The notes beneath the pieces are model-generated. The model made no database searches. It was not told the origin of the DNA and saw only the letters and a list, made by a program, of their open reading frames with translations. A stretch of 52,870 nt of DNA from Prosthecobacter sp. (GTDB taxonomy: Bacteria > Verrucomicrobiota > Verrucomicrobiia > Verrucomicrobiales > Verrucomicrobiaceae): contig JAUREI010000006.1 of the NCBI GenBank assembly GCA_030827515.1, positions 1-52,870 on the forward strand. Direction: 5' to 3'. Of this stretch, positions 1 to 8,139 are shown piece by piece; the first letter of the stretch is position 1, and each line of letters opens with the position of its first letter. The position numbers and the translations under genes are program-made.

Positions 1-62
1 ACGGCCACGGCGCGGGGCGACTGCATGGAAGATTATGTATCAACACGGTACAGGAAGCCATG

Positions 63-139
63 TGGCGCACCCCTCAGGATTCGAACCTGAAACCTTCTGA
101 TCCGTAGTCAGATGCTCTAATCCGTTGAGCTAGGGGTGC
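63..139 (-). tRNA. tRNA-Arg(ACG)
   Basis: The minus strand folds as a full cloverleaf. The acceptor arms are GCACCCC (139-133) and GGGGTGC (73-67). The anticodon stem is TCTGA/TCAGA around the loop CTACGGA, giving anticodon ACG, and the T arm carries GGTTCGAATCC. A genomically encoded CCA follows the discriminator G (65-63). ACG, read as ICG after deamination, decodes CGU, CGC and CGA arginine codons, which suits the CGC-rich genes around it. A strong putative promoter lies 47 bases upstream. Confidence 0.96.
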
Positions 140-185
140 TAGGATCCGCGGTGCGGATTCAGCACGGTTTCGCGTGCGAAAGGGT

Positions 186-213
186 AGCTTAGCGGGGCTG
201 AAGGATTTGTCAA
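186..213 (-). promoter_or_regulatory. Putative sigma70-type promoter of tRNA-Arg
   Basis: On the minus strand a perfect TTGACA (213-208) is followed by a 16-base spacer and TAAGCT (191-186). The predicted start would leave a leader of about 40 bases before the mature tRNA. That leader contains two small hairpins: GCACG/CGTGC arms within 162-177 and ATCCGC/GCGGAT arms at 144-158. Bases 140-295 otherwise hold no gene. Confidence 0.7.
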
Positions 214-295
214 ACCGACAGACGCAAAAGTTTGCGGGGGGTCGACTCGCAGCTGAAACGGCGGCTTCCCCCGGACCTTGTTGTTGCAAAAGAAC

Positions 296-1072
296 CTACA
301 TGTTCCGGTTCTCCGCGGCCAGCTGGCGCAAGCCGGTGCTGAGCAGGCGCCAATCGGAACCGTGGAAGAGCAGGGCTGCCCCCTCGCGCTGGCATTGGTG
401 AGCGTGCTCGCGGTCGAAGCAGGTGGCGACCCAGCCTTTGCCGGAGGCGGTGGAGGCTTCGCGCAGGCGCTGCTGGGCCGCGGTGACCTCGGCATGGCGC
501 ACTTGGCCCGCGAGACCGAGGCTGCAACTGTAGTCGCCCGGGCCGAGCATGAGGAAGTCGATGCCAGGCACGGCGGCGATGGCTGCCGCCTGTTCAAGGG
601 CGGCCGGGCTCTCGATTTGGGCGATGAGGAAGGTCTCGGCATTGGCCTGTGCCACATACTCGGCGGCGGGGGTCAGGCCGAAGGGGTTGTCTGGGCCGAT
701 GCCGTCGAGGCCGCGTTCGCCAAGCGGCGGGAACTTTGCCCAGCGCACGATTTCAGCCGCCTCGGCGGCGGACTCGCAGCGCGGATACATGATGCCGCGA
801 GCCCCCGCTTCCAGCAGGCGGGCCATGCGGGCGAACTCGCCCTTGCCAGGACGGGCGACGATGTCGGCGGCACCGCCGGCTCGGGCCGCGCGAATCAGTT
901 CGGCGGCGCTCTCGACACTGAGGCGCTGGTGTTCCAGGTCGAGCCAGATGGCGTCGAAGCCGAGGTGGGCGACGAATTCCGCCACGGTGGGATCGGCGAG
1001 GCGGACGGCGACGCCGTGGGCGGCCTGGCCGTTGCGCAGGCAGGCGAGGACTTGGCTGGGGCGGACGGGCAT
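296..1072 (-). CDS. HpcH/HpaI-family aldolase/citrate lyase-like protein
   Basis: This 258-residue protein has the length and layout of class II HpcH/HpaI aldolases, TIM-barrel enzymes that cleave 2-keto-3-deoxy acids to pyruvate or a keto acid plus an aldehyde with a divalent metal. Visible family marks are WLDLEHQ near residue 45, the metal/pyruvate-binding region ARGIMYPRCESAAEA near 95, and KFPPLGERGLDG just after it. Members include 2,4-dihydroxyhept-2-ene-1,7-dioate and 2-keto-3-deoxy-L-rhamnonate aldolases. The sequence alone does not fix the substrate, and no pathway partner lies beside it. It follows mfd on the same strand after 53 bases that contain a GC hairpin, so read-through from mfd is possible. 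Confidence 0.88.
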   Translation of the reverse strand: MPVRPSQVLACLRNGQAAHGVAVRLADPTVAEFVAHLGFDAIWLDLEHQRLSVESAAELIRAARAGGAADIVARPGKGEFARMARLLEAGARGIMYPRCESAAEAAEIVRWAKFPPLGERGLDGIGPDNPFGLTPAAEYVAQANAETFLIAQIESPAALEQAAAIAAVPGIDFLMLGPGDYSCSLGLAGQVRHAEVTAAQQRLREASTASGKGWVATCFDREHAHQCQREGAALLFHGSDWRLLSTGLRQLAAENRNM

Positions 1073-1106
1073 GGCGGCAGTGTCGCGAAATCGCCGAAGT
1101 TGACAA

Positions 1107-1124
1107 GCCCGGCCCGCGCCGGGC
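1107..1124 (-). terminator. GC hairpin just after the mfd stop codon
   Basis: GCCCGG (1107-1112) and CCGGGC (1119-1124) form a compact GC stem immediately downstream of the mfd stop on the minus strand. The following bases are only weakly T-rich (TTGTCAACTT), so this may be an attenuating hairpin rather than a strong intrinsic terminator. Confidence 0.4.
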
Positions 1125-1125
1125 C

Positions 1126-4100
1126 TCAGAGGGTGCGCAGCAGGCGCAGGGTTTCCTCAAGCTGCTTGTGGCCGAGACGCTCGCTGAGGCGCGGGAATTT
1201 TCCTCCCAGCATGACCAGCTGGCCGTGGCGGGTGAGCATCAGTTTCCGGTCCTTGATTTCGACCGCGGTGATCCCGGCATGGGCGGCCGCGAGGCGGATG
1301 GCGGCACAGGTGAGCAGATTGCGCACGGCGTGCGGCAGGCGATCCCCGAACTGGTCGCGCCACTGCGTCTCCAGTTCGTCGAGCTCGCGGCGTGTCATCA
1401 CCTCGCCGAGCTGGCGGTAGGCGGTGATTCGCAGGCGTGCATCCTCGATGAAGGCGGCGGGCAGGAAGGCCGGGGTGGCGCCGGGCAGGCCGTCGAGATG
1501 GGCCTCGCTCTGCACGAGGAAGTCGGCGCGCAGGCCGACCTCGACCGGACGCGGCACGCGCCGGCCCTGCAGGCGCGCGACGCTCTGCTTGAGCATCTGG
1601 CAGTACATATCGAAGCCGACCGCGGCGATGTGGCCGCTCTGTTCGGTGCCCAGCAGATTACCGGCCCCGCGGATCTCGAGGTCGCGCAGGGCGATTTTAA
1701 ATCCGCTGCCCAGCCCGGTGTACTGCTGAATGGCGTTGACGCGCTTGCGCGCGTCGCCGGCGGTGACCGCTTCACGCGGCAACATCAGGTAGGCGTGCGC
1801 GAGCGCGCCGCCGCGCCCGACCCGGCCGCGCAACTGATACAGGTCGGCCAGGCCGAAGCGGTCGGCGCGATCAATGAGGATGGTGTTGGCGTTGGGGATG
1901 TCGACCCCGCTTTCAATGATCGTGGTGCACACAAGCACATCCGCATGGCCGTCGACGAAGGTGTGCATGACATCCTCCAGCAGTTCCTCATCCATCTGGC
2001 CGTGGCCGGTGATGACGCGGGCGCGTGGGCACAGCTCGCGGATGCGCTGGGCGACCTTCTCGATGGTCATGACCCGGTTGTGCAGGAAGAAGACCTGGCC
2101 ACCGCGGTCAAGCTCGGCGTCGATGGCCTGGCGAATGACGCGCTCGTCATAGGGACAGACGATCGTCTGCACGGCCTGCTTGCACGGTGGCGGGGTTTCG
2201 ATCGTGCTCATGTCGCGCATGCCCATCAGGCCCAGGTAGAGGGTGCGCGGGATGGGGGTGGCGCTGAGCGTGAGCACGTCGACGAGACGGAACAACTCCT
2301 TGAAGCGCTCCTTGTGGCGAACGCCGAAACGCTGTTCCTCATCGATGACGACGAGGCCGAGGTCCTTGAACTGGACGTCCTTGGAGATGACTCGGTGGGT
2401 GCCGACAACGATGTCGACACTGCCGTCGCGCAGGCCGGCCAGGATGGACTTTTCCCGCCTCCTGGGTGTCAGACGGCAGAGCATCTCGACGGTGACGGGG
2501 AACTCGCTCATGCGCTCGCGCAGGGTGCTCCAGTGCTGCCGGGCGAGGACGGTGGTGGGCACCAGGATGGCGGCCTGCTTGCCGCCCATGACCGCCTTGA
2601 AGGCGGCGCGGATCGCGACCTCGGTCTTGCCGAAGCCAACGTCGGCGCAGAGCAGGCGGTCCATGGGCCGGTCCGACTCCATGTCGCGCTTGATCTCCTC
2701 GACGCAGCGCAGTTGGTCGGGGGTCTCGTGATAGAGAAAGGAATCCTCGAACTCCGCCTGCCATTTCGAGTCGGGCGGATGCGAGCAGCCCTTCAGGCTG
2801 CGGCGTTCGGCGCTGATGCTGAGCATGCGGGCGGCAAAGGCCTCCACGCTTTTTTCGGCGCTTCGGCGGGTCTTTTGCCAGGCGCCGCCGCCCAGCTTGC
2901 TGAGCGCCGGCGCACGGCCGCCGATGCCGACATAGCGGCTGACCTGATGGGCCTGTGCCGCAGGCACGAAGAACCTGGCACCCTCGGCGTAATTCAGCAC
3001 GAGGACTTCCTCGCTGCGGCCACCGACCGTGCGCTGTTCGAGTCCGCCGTACCGTGCGACCCCGTGCTCGGCGTGCACGACAATGTCGCCGCTGTTCAGG
3101 TCGCGCAGAATGTCGCGCGCCTTGCGCAGCATCTCGGGGTCGTCGAGCTTGGAGCCGCGCACGCGCCGCACGGGGGCATGGCGGCCGAAAATTTCGGCGC
3201 CGCTCAGGACTGCCAGACGGGCCAACGGCAGGGTGAAGCCGCGGTACAGCAGGCCGAGTGCGGTCTCCAGAGGCCCGGTTTTCAGACCGGGCACCAGCTC
3301 GGTGAAACGGTCGCGCTCGGCCTCGTTGGCGAAAACGACCACCACCCGCCAGCCATCCTCGCGCCACTCGCGCACCTGGCGGGCGAGCTGATCGCGCCGC
3401 GTCTCGTTGAGAACGAAGTCGGAGGCGTCAAAGACGCCGAGCGGGTTGGCGTGAATGGCGGTGGTGAAGTCTTCGGAGGCACCCGCGGCCGGATGGCTGG
3501 CGACGCGTGCGACGGCGGGCAGGCCGGCATCGGTCCCGATTTCAACCACGAGGTCGTCGGGGCGCAGGTGATCGCGCACGCGGCCGGTGGCTTCCGCATC
3601 ATCGGCCTGCAGAAGGACATCGACGTGGTCCATGCGCCGCACGGAGGCCTGATGATGAAGGTCAAAGGCGCGGATCGACTCAATGCAGTCGTCGAACCAT
3701 TCGACGCGCAGAGGTTCCTCGGCGTGCCAGGGAAAGAGGTCGACGATGCCGCCGCGGCGGGCGAACTGGCCGCGTTCGGCAACCACGGGCACCCGTTCGC
3801 AGCCGGCGAGTTCGAGTTCGGCGAGGAAGGTTTCCAGCGGCAGCTCCGCGCCGGGTTCGAGACGCCTCCGACGGCTCGAGAGACGGGTGGCATCCGGGGC
3901 CTCCTCCTCCAGGCTGTCGACGCAGAGCAGCAGCGCGCGCGGCGCCCCGGCCTCCTGCCAGCGGGCGAGGGCGGCGATCCGTTCCGCGGCGAGGTCGGGG
4001 TCCGGCAGGGCGGCGTCCACCGGCAGGCCCAGGCGCGGACAGAACAGCGCCGCTGTTCCCCAGACGCCAAGCCCGGTCAGCAGGGCCTCTTGCGTGCGGG

Positions 4101-4335
4101 CATCGGGGCAGAGCAAGCAGACGCGCCGGCCGGGTGTGCGCCGTTCAAGCACTTCCAGCACGACGGCGGCGGCGAAGGCGAAGGCCTCGGGGGTGACATG
4201 CTCCAAACGCAGCGTGTCGCTGGTCACGTGGGGGGTGAGGGCATCGGCGGCGGAGGTTACCAGGGTGTGCAACACCTCCCGCCCGCGATCGGGGGCGGTT
4301 GGCGCGGGCTTGTCCTGAAGCGCTGCCTTGTCCAA
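1126..4335 (-). CDS. mfd: Transcription-repair coupling factor Mfd
   Basis: Mfd removes RNA polymerase stalled at DNA lesions and recruits UvrA for nucleotide excision repair. At 1069 residues it is somewhat shorter than the E. coli protein (about 1150). In order: a UvrB-like N-terminal part; a CarD-like RNA-polymerase-interaction domain (SGDIVVHAEHGVARYGG); a RecG-like translocase with Walker A DVGFGKTEVA, Walker B VIDEEQRFG, SATPIPRTL and the arginine-bearing RGRVGRGG; and a C-terminal TRCF domain. The chosen start is TTG (4335-4333). It is uncertain because no ATG occurs close by and no clear ribosome-binding site precedes it. It is divergent from the exported TPR gene at 4449. Confidence 0.97.
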   Translation of the reverse strand: MDKAALQDKPAPTAPDRGREVLHTLVTSAADALTPHVTSDTLRLEHVTPEAFAFAAAVVLEVLERRTPGRRVCLLCPDARTQEALLTGLGVWGTAALFCPRLGLPVDAALPDPDLAAERIAALARWQEAGAPRALLLCVDSLEEEAPDATRLSSRRRRLEPGAELPLETFLAELELAGCERVPVVAERGQFARRGGIVDLFPWHAEEPLRVEWFDDCIESIRAFDLHHQASVRRMDHVDVLLQADDAEATGRVRDHLRPDDLVVEIGTDAGLPAVARVASHPAAGASEDFTTAIHANPLGVFDASDFVLNETRRDQLARQVREWREDGWRVVVVFANEAERDRFTELVPGLKTGPLETALGLLYRGFTLPLARLAVLSGAEIFGRHAPVRRVRGSKLDDPEMLRKARDILRDLNSGDIVVHAEHGVARYGGLEQRTVGGRSEEVLVLNYAEGARFFVPAAQAHQVSRYVGIGGRAPALSKLGGGAWQKTRRSAEKSVEAFAARMLSISAERRSLKGCSHPPDSKWQAEFEDSFLYHETPDQLRCVEEIKRDMESDRPMDRLLCADVGFGKTEVAIRAAFKAVMGGKQAAILVPTTVLARQHWSTLRERMSEFPVTVEMLCRLTPRRREKSILAGLRDGSVDIVVGTHRVISKDVQFKDLGLVVIDEEQRFGVRHKERFKELFRLVDVLTLSATPIPRTLYLGLMGMRDMSTIETPPPCKQAVQTIVCPYDERVIRQAIDAELDRGGQVFFLHNRVMTIEKVAQRIRELCPRARVITGHGQMDEELLEDVMHTFVDGHADVLVCTTIIESGVDIPNANTILIDRADRFGLADLYQLRGRVGRGGALAHAYLMLPREAVTAGDARKRVNAIQQYTGLGSGFKIALRDLEIRGAGNLLGTEQSGHIAAVGFDMYCQMLKQSVARLQGRRVPRPVEVGLRADFLVQSEAHLDGLPGATPAFLPAAFIEDARLRITAYRQLGEVMTRRELDELETQWRDQFGDRLPHAVRNLLTCAAIRLAAAHAGITAVEIKDRKLMLTRHGQLVMLGGKFPRLSERLGHKQLEETLRLLRTL

Positions 4336-4434
4336 GAGGGAGAAGGGAACGTGCCGCTTCGGCGCCGGGGTGCGACGATTATTTTCCGGCTTGAGTTCGC
4401 GGCATTTTTCTGATGCAATGGCGGCGATTTCAAC

Positions 4435-4440
4435 AGGAGG
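4435..4440 (+). promoter_or_regulatory. Strong Shine-Dalgarno (AGGAGG)
   Basis: AGGAGG sits 8 bases before the ATG at 4449. It decides the start of the following gene over an upstream in-frame start at 4413. It stands out because most genes in this window show no such clear site. Confidence 0.85.
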
Positions 4441-4448
4441 AGATTCTC

Positions 4449-4967
4449 ATGAAAACACGATGTTTGGTGAGTGGGTTGGTGGCGGGATGGTTGCTGGTGG
4501 GTGCGGCCGGTGCTGCGGATGACACGCAGGTCCTCTTTCAGATGGGGCGGGCGGCTTTCTACAAAGGCGATTTCGAGCAGGCTCATGAACTGCTCCGGCA
4601 GGTTGAGGCGCGTCAACCCAACCATTTTGAGACCAAGGCACTGCTGGCGCAGATTCGCGCCCAGATGAAGCCCGGGTCAGGCTTGCTGAAAAAGACCTAT
4701 GCCGGCGTGAACCTGCAGAAGGTCGAGTTCGCCGAGGTCACCCTCGAGGAGGCCGTGCAGGCCCTGCGCGTGCTAGCCAGGAATGCCACGGAAGGCCGGG
4801 TGAGCCCAAACTTCATCATCAAGGGCGAGGACTTGAGAAACAAGGTCGTCAGCCTGCATCTGGAGGGCATTCCGCTTAGCGAGGCGATCGAGTATCTCGC
4901 GCGCCTGAGCGGGGCTCGTCCGGTCTATGAGGCCCACGCCGTCGTGTTCCAGCCCGCGGCGGGTTAG
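4449..4967 (+). CDS. Exported TPR protein with secretin-N-like domain
   Basis: A 172-residue protein. Residues 1-22 form a signal peptide ending in GAAGAAD, and residues 25-65 look like one TPR pair (MGRAAFYKGDFEQAHELLRQ). Residues 85-172 have the pattern of the small secretin/TonB N-terminal (STN/N0) fold: VEFAEVTLEEAVQALRVLA, then VVSLHLEGIPLSEAIEYLARLSG. Such proteins in this phylum are exported and of unknown role, perhaps periplasmic parts of pilus or secretion systems, but no secretion genes lie next to it. The start is set by a strong AGGAGG. It is convergent with cysN. The function assignment is inference from fold pattern only. Confidence 0.8.
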   Translation: MKTRCLVSGLVAGWLLVGAAGAADDTQVLFQMGRAAFYKGDFEQAHELLRQVEARQPNHFETKALLAQIRAQMKPGSGLLKKTYAGVNLQKVEFAEVTLEEAVQALRVLARNATEGRVSPNFIIKGEDLRNKVVSLHLEGIPLSEAIEYLARLSGARPVYEAHAVVFQPAAG

Positions 4968-5021
4968 ACCGGTGGCAAGTGCCGCGGAGGTCCGGGGTGT
5001 GGAGGCCCTGGCTCCGTGGCT

Positions 5022-6392
5022 TCAGATCGCGGCGGCGGCGTCTTCGAAATCGTCCTCGGCAACCGACTTGAGGATCATGCCGGCGGCGACGGTGTTGTTG
5101 GTCTGCTCGTCAACGAGGATGAAGCTGCCGGTGATGCGGTTTTCGGCGTAGGCATCGAAGAAGACGGGCGTGGCGCAGCGGATGCGCACGCAGCCGATGT
5201 CGTTCAGGGCGAACTCCTGGCTGTCCTGGCTCTTCTCCAGGGTGCTGATGTTCACCTTGTAGAGGACGTCGGTGACGATGGCGCGCACGTCGTTGGTGGT
5301 GTGGCGCAGGTGGAAGCGGCTGCGCGGCTTGAGCGGCTTCTTGTCGCTGAACCAGCAGATCATGGCGTCGAACTCCTGCTCGGTGTGCACGGGTTCGCTG
5401 GCCTTGACGATCATGCCGCCGCGGCTGGTGTCGATCTCGTCGGCGACAGTCAGGCTGTAGCTAAGCTGGGGAATGGCCTCCTCCTGCGGGCCGGCGAAGG
5501 TGTGGATGCCGGTGATGCGGGTCTTCATGCCCGAGGGCAGGACGCTGACCTCGTCGCCGACACGGAAGGTGCCGCTGGCCATGCGACCGGCGAAGCCGCG
5601 GTAGTCATGCAGGTTGCCGAGCTTGGGGTCCTCGGCGTCGGAGATCGGGCGAATGACCCACTGGACGGGAAAGCGCGCCTTGTCGGCGGCGGTTTCGGCC
5701 CGCACCTGCACAGTCTCGAGATGTTCCAGCAGGCTCGGGCCGTCGTACCAGTCCGTGTGGGGGGAGCGATCGACAACGTTGTCGCCGTTGAGGGCACTGA
5801 TCGGGATGGGGCGGATGTTCGGCGTGTGCTCCAACCCCTTGGCGAAGGCCATGTAGTCGGCGACGATTTTCGTGTAGGTGTCCTCGTCGAAGTCGACGAG
5901 GTCCATCTTGTTCACCGCCAGGACGATCTGGCTGATGCGCAGCAGGCTAGCCAGGTAAGTGTGGCGCATCGTCTGCTCGATGACGCCGAGGCGGGCATCG
6001 ATGAGGATGATGGCGAGGTCGGCGGTCGAGGCGCCGGTGACCATGTTGCGGGTGTACTGGATGTGCCCCGGCGTGTCGGCGATGATGAACTTGCGTTTCG
6101 GCGTTGCGAAGTAGCGGTAGGCCACGTCGATGGTGATGCCCTGTTCGCGCTCGGCACGCAGGCCGTCGGTCAGCAGGGCCAGGTTGACGTGGGCGTCGCC
6201 GCGGCGCTTGGAGGATTCCTCGACGGCAAGCAACTGGTCTTCAAAGATGGACTTCGAGTCATACAGCAGGCGGCCAATGAGCGTGCTTTTGCCATCGTCC
6301 ACGGACCCGGCCGTGGTGAAGCGCAGCAGGGAGGATTCGGCGGCGTCGACGACGGGAGCCGGGTTGGGGAAATCGGAGATCGGGGATGACAT
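5022..6392 (-). CDS. cysN: Sulfate adenylyltransferase subunit 1 (GTPase), CysN
   Basis: CysN is the regulatory GTPase of ATP sulfurylase: GTP hydrolysis drives formation of adenosine 5'-phosphosulfate (APS) from sulfate and ATP by CysD. The 456-residue protein has the translation-factor G domain: P-loop AGSVDDGKST at 28-37, GITID at 85-89, DTPGH at 106-110 and NKMD at 161-164, followed by beta-barrel domains. It ends there, so it is a plain CysN and not a CysNC fusion with APS kinase. It is the last gene of cysH-cysD-cysN, 42 bases after cysD. Its first codons lie in a short direct repeat, which makes the start slightly uncertain. Confidence 0.97.
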   Translation of the reverse strand: MSSPISDFPNPAPVVDAAESSLLRFTTAGSVDDGKSTLIGRLLYDSKSIFEDQLLAVEESSKRRGDAHVNLALLTDGLRAEREQGITIDVAYRYFATPKRKFIIADTPGHIQYTRNMVTGASTADLAIILIDARLGVIEQTMRHTYLASLLRISQIVLAVNKMDLVDFDEDTYTKIVADYMAFAKGLEHTPNIRPIPISALNGDNVVDRSPHTDWYDGPSLLEHLETVQVRAETAADKARFPVQWVIRPISDAEDPKLGNLHDYRGFAGRMASGTFRVGDEVSVLPSGMKTRITGIHTFAGPQEEAIPQLSYSLTVADEIDTSRGGMIVKASEPVHTEQEFDAMICWFSDKKPLKPRSRFHLRHTTNDVRAIVTDVLYKVNISTLEKSQDSQEFALNDIGCVRIRCATPVFFDAYAENRITGSFILVDEQTNNTVAAGMILKSVAEDDFEDAAAAI

Positions 6393-6408
6393 GAAAGATG
6401 GGGGATCA
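6378..6408. repeat. Short direct repeat overlapping the cysN start
   Basis: Two 12-base copies, GATCGGGGATGA (6378-6389) and GATGGGGGATCA (6397-6408), match at 10 of 12 positions and lie 19 bases apart. A third weaker match (GAGATGG) follows. They span the cysN start codon and the short cysD-cysN spacer. The pattern resembles low-complexity filler more than a regulatory site. Confidence 0.45.
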
Positions 6409-6434
6409 GAGATGGAACATCGAAGGTGGCGGTC

Positions 6435-7343
6435 TCAAAAATACCCTTCCTTCTTGCGGTCCTCCATGGCGGTTTCGGAGCGCTTGTCGTCGGCGCGGGT
6501 GCCACGCTCGGTCTGTCGGGCGGCGGCCACTTCGGCAATGATCTCATCCAGGGTGGCGGCGGTGCTTGCCACGGCGCCGGTGCAGGTGGCATCGCCGACG
6601 GTGCGGAAGCGAATGACGCGCTCGGCCACACGCGGCTTCTCCTCGTCCAGCAGGGGGATGAAACCGGTCTCGGCATCCAGCAGCTGGCCGTGGCGCTCGA
6701 TGATGCGGCGGGTGTGGCTGAAGTAGAGGCTGGGCAGGGGGATGTTTTCCTGGCGGATATACTGCCAGACGTCCATTTCCGTCCAGTTGCTGAGCGGGAA
6801 GACGCGGAAGTGCTCGCCGAAGTGCTTGCGGCCGTTGAAGATGTTCCACAGTTCGGGTCGCTGATTCTTGGGGTCCCATTGGCCGAACTCGTCGCGGTGG
6901 CTGAAGAAGCGCTCCTTGGCGCGTGCCTTTTCCTCGTCGCGGCGGCCGCCGCCGAGGCAGGCGTCAAACTGGTGTTCCTCAACCGTGTCAAGCAGGGTGA
7001 CGGTTTGCAGCTTGTTGCGGCTGGCGTAGGGGCCCTTCTCCTCCTGGACGCGGCCGTCGTCGATGCTTTTCTGCACGCTGCCGACGACGAGTTGGGCGCC
7101 GATCTCCTCGACGAACCAGTCGCGGTAGGTCATTGCCTCGGGAAAATTGTGTCCCGTGTCGACATGCAGCAGCTTGAAGGGCATTTTTGCCGGGTGGAAG
7201 GCCTTGCGGGCCATCCAGGCCATGACAATCGAGTCCTTGCCGCCGGAGAAGAGCAGGGCGGGATTGGAGAACTGGGCGGCGGTTTCGCGCAGGACGTAGA
7301 TGGCCTCGGACTCGAGAAATTGCAGGTGCGTGATGGCGGACAT
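6435..7343 (-). CDS. cysD: Sulfate adenylyltransferase subunit 2, CysD
   Basis: CysD is the catalytic subunit of ATP sulfurylase, using ATP and sulfate to make APS together with CysN. The 302-residue length is typical. The adenine-nucleotide alpha-hydrolase PP-loop is intact (FSGGKDSIV, residues 32-40). Other family blocks are HVDTGHNFPE, CLGGGRRDEEKARAKER, PLSNWTEMDVWQYI and ERVIRFRTVGDATCTGA. It lies between cysH (29-base gap) and cysN (42-base gap) and is almost surely cotranscribed with both. The product acts in the cytoplasm as a CysDN heterodimer. Confidence 0.98.
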   Translation of the reverse strand: MSAITHLQFLESEAIYVLRETAAQFSNPALLFSGGKDSIVMAWMARKAFHPAKMPFKLLHVDTGHNFPEAMTYRDWFVEEIGAQLVVGSVQKSIDDGRVQEEKGPYASRNKLQTVTLLDTVEEHQFDACLGGGRRDEEKARAKERFFSHRDEFGQWDPKNQRPELWNIFNGRKHFGEHFRVFPLSNWTEMDVWQYIRQENIPLPSLYFSHTRRIIERHGQLLDAETGFIPLLDEEKPRVAERVIRFRTVGDATCTGAVASTAATLDEIIAEVAAARQTERGTRADDKRSETAMEDRKKEGYF

Positions 7344-7372
7344 GTCGGGAACAGGGAATCTTTGGTGCAGAA

Positions 7373-8023
7373 TCAGGCTTTGTCAGTCACCAGTTTGGCG
7401 TGAAGGCCGCACTCATGTTTTTCGTCGCCCTTGGCCGGATCGTAATAAGTCAGCTCGTTGGGCAGACCGTGCTCGGCAAGATAGGCCTCCAGGTCGGCCG
7501 GGGTCCAGTCGAGGATGGGGTTGACCTTCAGACAGCGAAACTTGGCGTCCCACATGACCGGCTTGAGGGTGGCCGCTCGCTGCGGGTTTTGCTCGCGGCG
7601 CAGGGCGGTGATCCAGACGGCAGGGGCCAGTTTGGTCATGCCGCGCTCGAACGGTTCCAGTTTCATGATGCGGCTGAACGACTCAACCCGCTCGACCTCG
7701 TCCGGCATCGGCACCTGGCCGCCGTTGACGGCGAGCCAGTGGGCGCTGGTCATGCGCGGGAGATAGGGCTTGAGGTTCAGGCCCAGGCGGGTCCGGCAGG
7801 CTTCGGCGAAGCGGTAGGTTTCCGGCAGATTGGTGCCATGATCGACCCAGAGCACCGGCACGTCCGGGCTCAGCGAAGCGGTCAGGTGCAGGATGACCGC
7901 TTCATACGGGCGGAAATTGGTGGTTACCACAGCGGGCCCTTGCTCGAGCGCCCATGCCAGAATGTCCTGGGGAGAGGCCGTCTGAAAGCGGTCGTTGAGG
8001 GGTTGCAATTCGGCGTCGGTCAT
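7373..8023 (-). CDS. cysH: Phosphoadenylyl-sulfate reductase family protein, CysH
   Basis: CysH reduces activated sulfate to sulfite using thioredoxin or glutaredoxin. In this 216-residue protein the catalytic cysteine is present in the C-terminal ECGLH (Cys205), with ALRREQ near 146 and KVNPILDW near 170. It has only three cysteines and lacks the CC...CxxC set that binds the 4Fe-4S cluster of APS reductases, so by family rules it should use PAPS. Yet no APS kinase (cysC) is in the operon. The nucleotide-binding loop reads TTNFRPYEAVILHL instead of the usual TSFG-type loop, placing it in a divergent subfamily. It is the first gene of cysHDN, with a palindrome in the likely promoter. Confidence 0.92.
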   Translation of the reverse strand: MTDAELQPLNDRFQTASPQDILAWALEQGPAVVTTNFRPYEAVILHLTASLSPDVPVLWVDHGTNLPETYRFAEACRTRLGLNLKPYLPRMTSAHWLAVNGGQVPMPDEVERVESFSRIMKLEPFERGMTKLAPAVWITALRREQNPQRAATLKPVMWDAKFRCLKVNPILDWTPADLEAYLAEHGLPNELTYYDPAKGDEKHECGLHAKLVTDKA

Positions 8024-8053
8024 TAAAAACCCTATTCTTGATAAATTAACTAT

Positions 8054-8069
8054 GCAATCGCGAAATTGC
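8054..8069. promoter_or_regulatory. Palindrome in the cysH promoter region
   Basis: GCAAT-N6-ATTGC is an exact inverted repeat in an A+T-rich island between cysH and opcA. Read on the minus strand it sits between a TTGCGC-like -35 and a TAGTTA/TTAATT-like -10, the usual place for a repressor operator. It may control the sulfate operon. The bound protein is unknown. Confidence 0.45.
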
Positions 8070-8139
8070 GCAAAAAAACGCTCCCTGTTTCCGGAAAAGT
8101 ACGGCTTTACTCGCCGGGGTGTGACCTTAGGGTGTTGGG

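Noticed and set aside
1107-1124. Strong rho-independent terminator after mfd
   Set aside because: The stem is good but no T run follows on the minus strand, so it is kept only as a low-confidence hairpin.
1168-4413. An open frame of over 1000 codons on the plus strand over mfd
   Set aside because: It is antisense to mfd, whose motifs are unmistakable. The plus-strand translation is Gly/Ala/Glu/His-rich without family features, so it is a shadow of G+C bias.
8024-8139. SAM or other sulfur-related riboswitch before cysH
   Set aside because: The 116-base region has no multi-stem pattern of a known riboswitch. A simple palindrome within a promoter accounts for what is seen.
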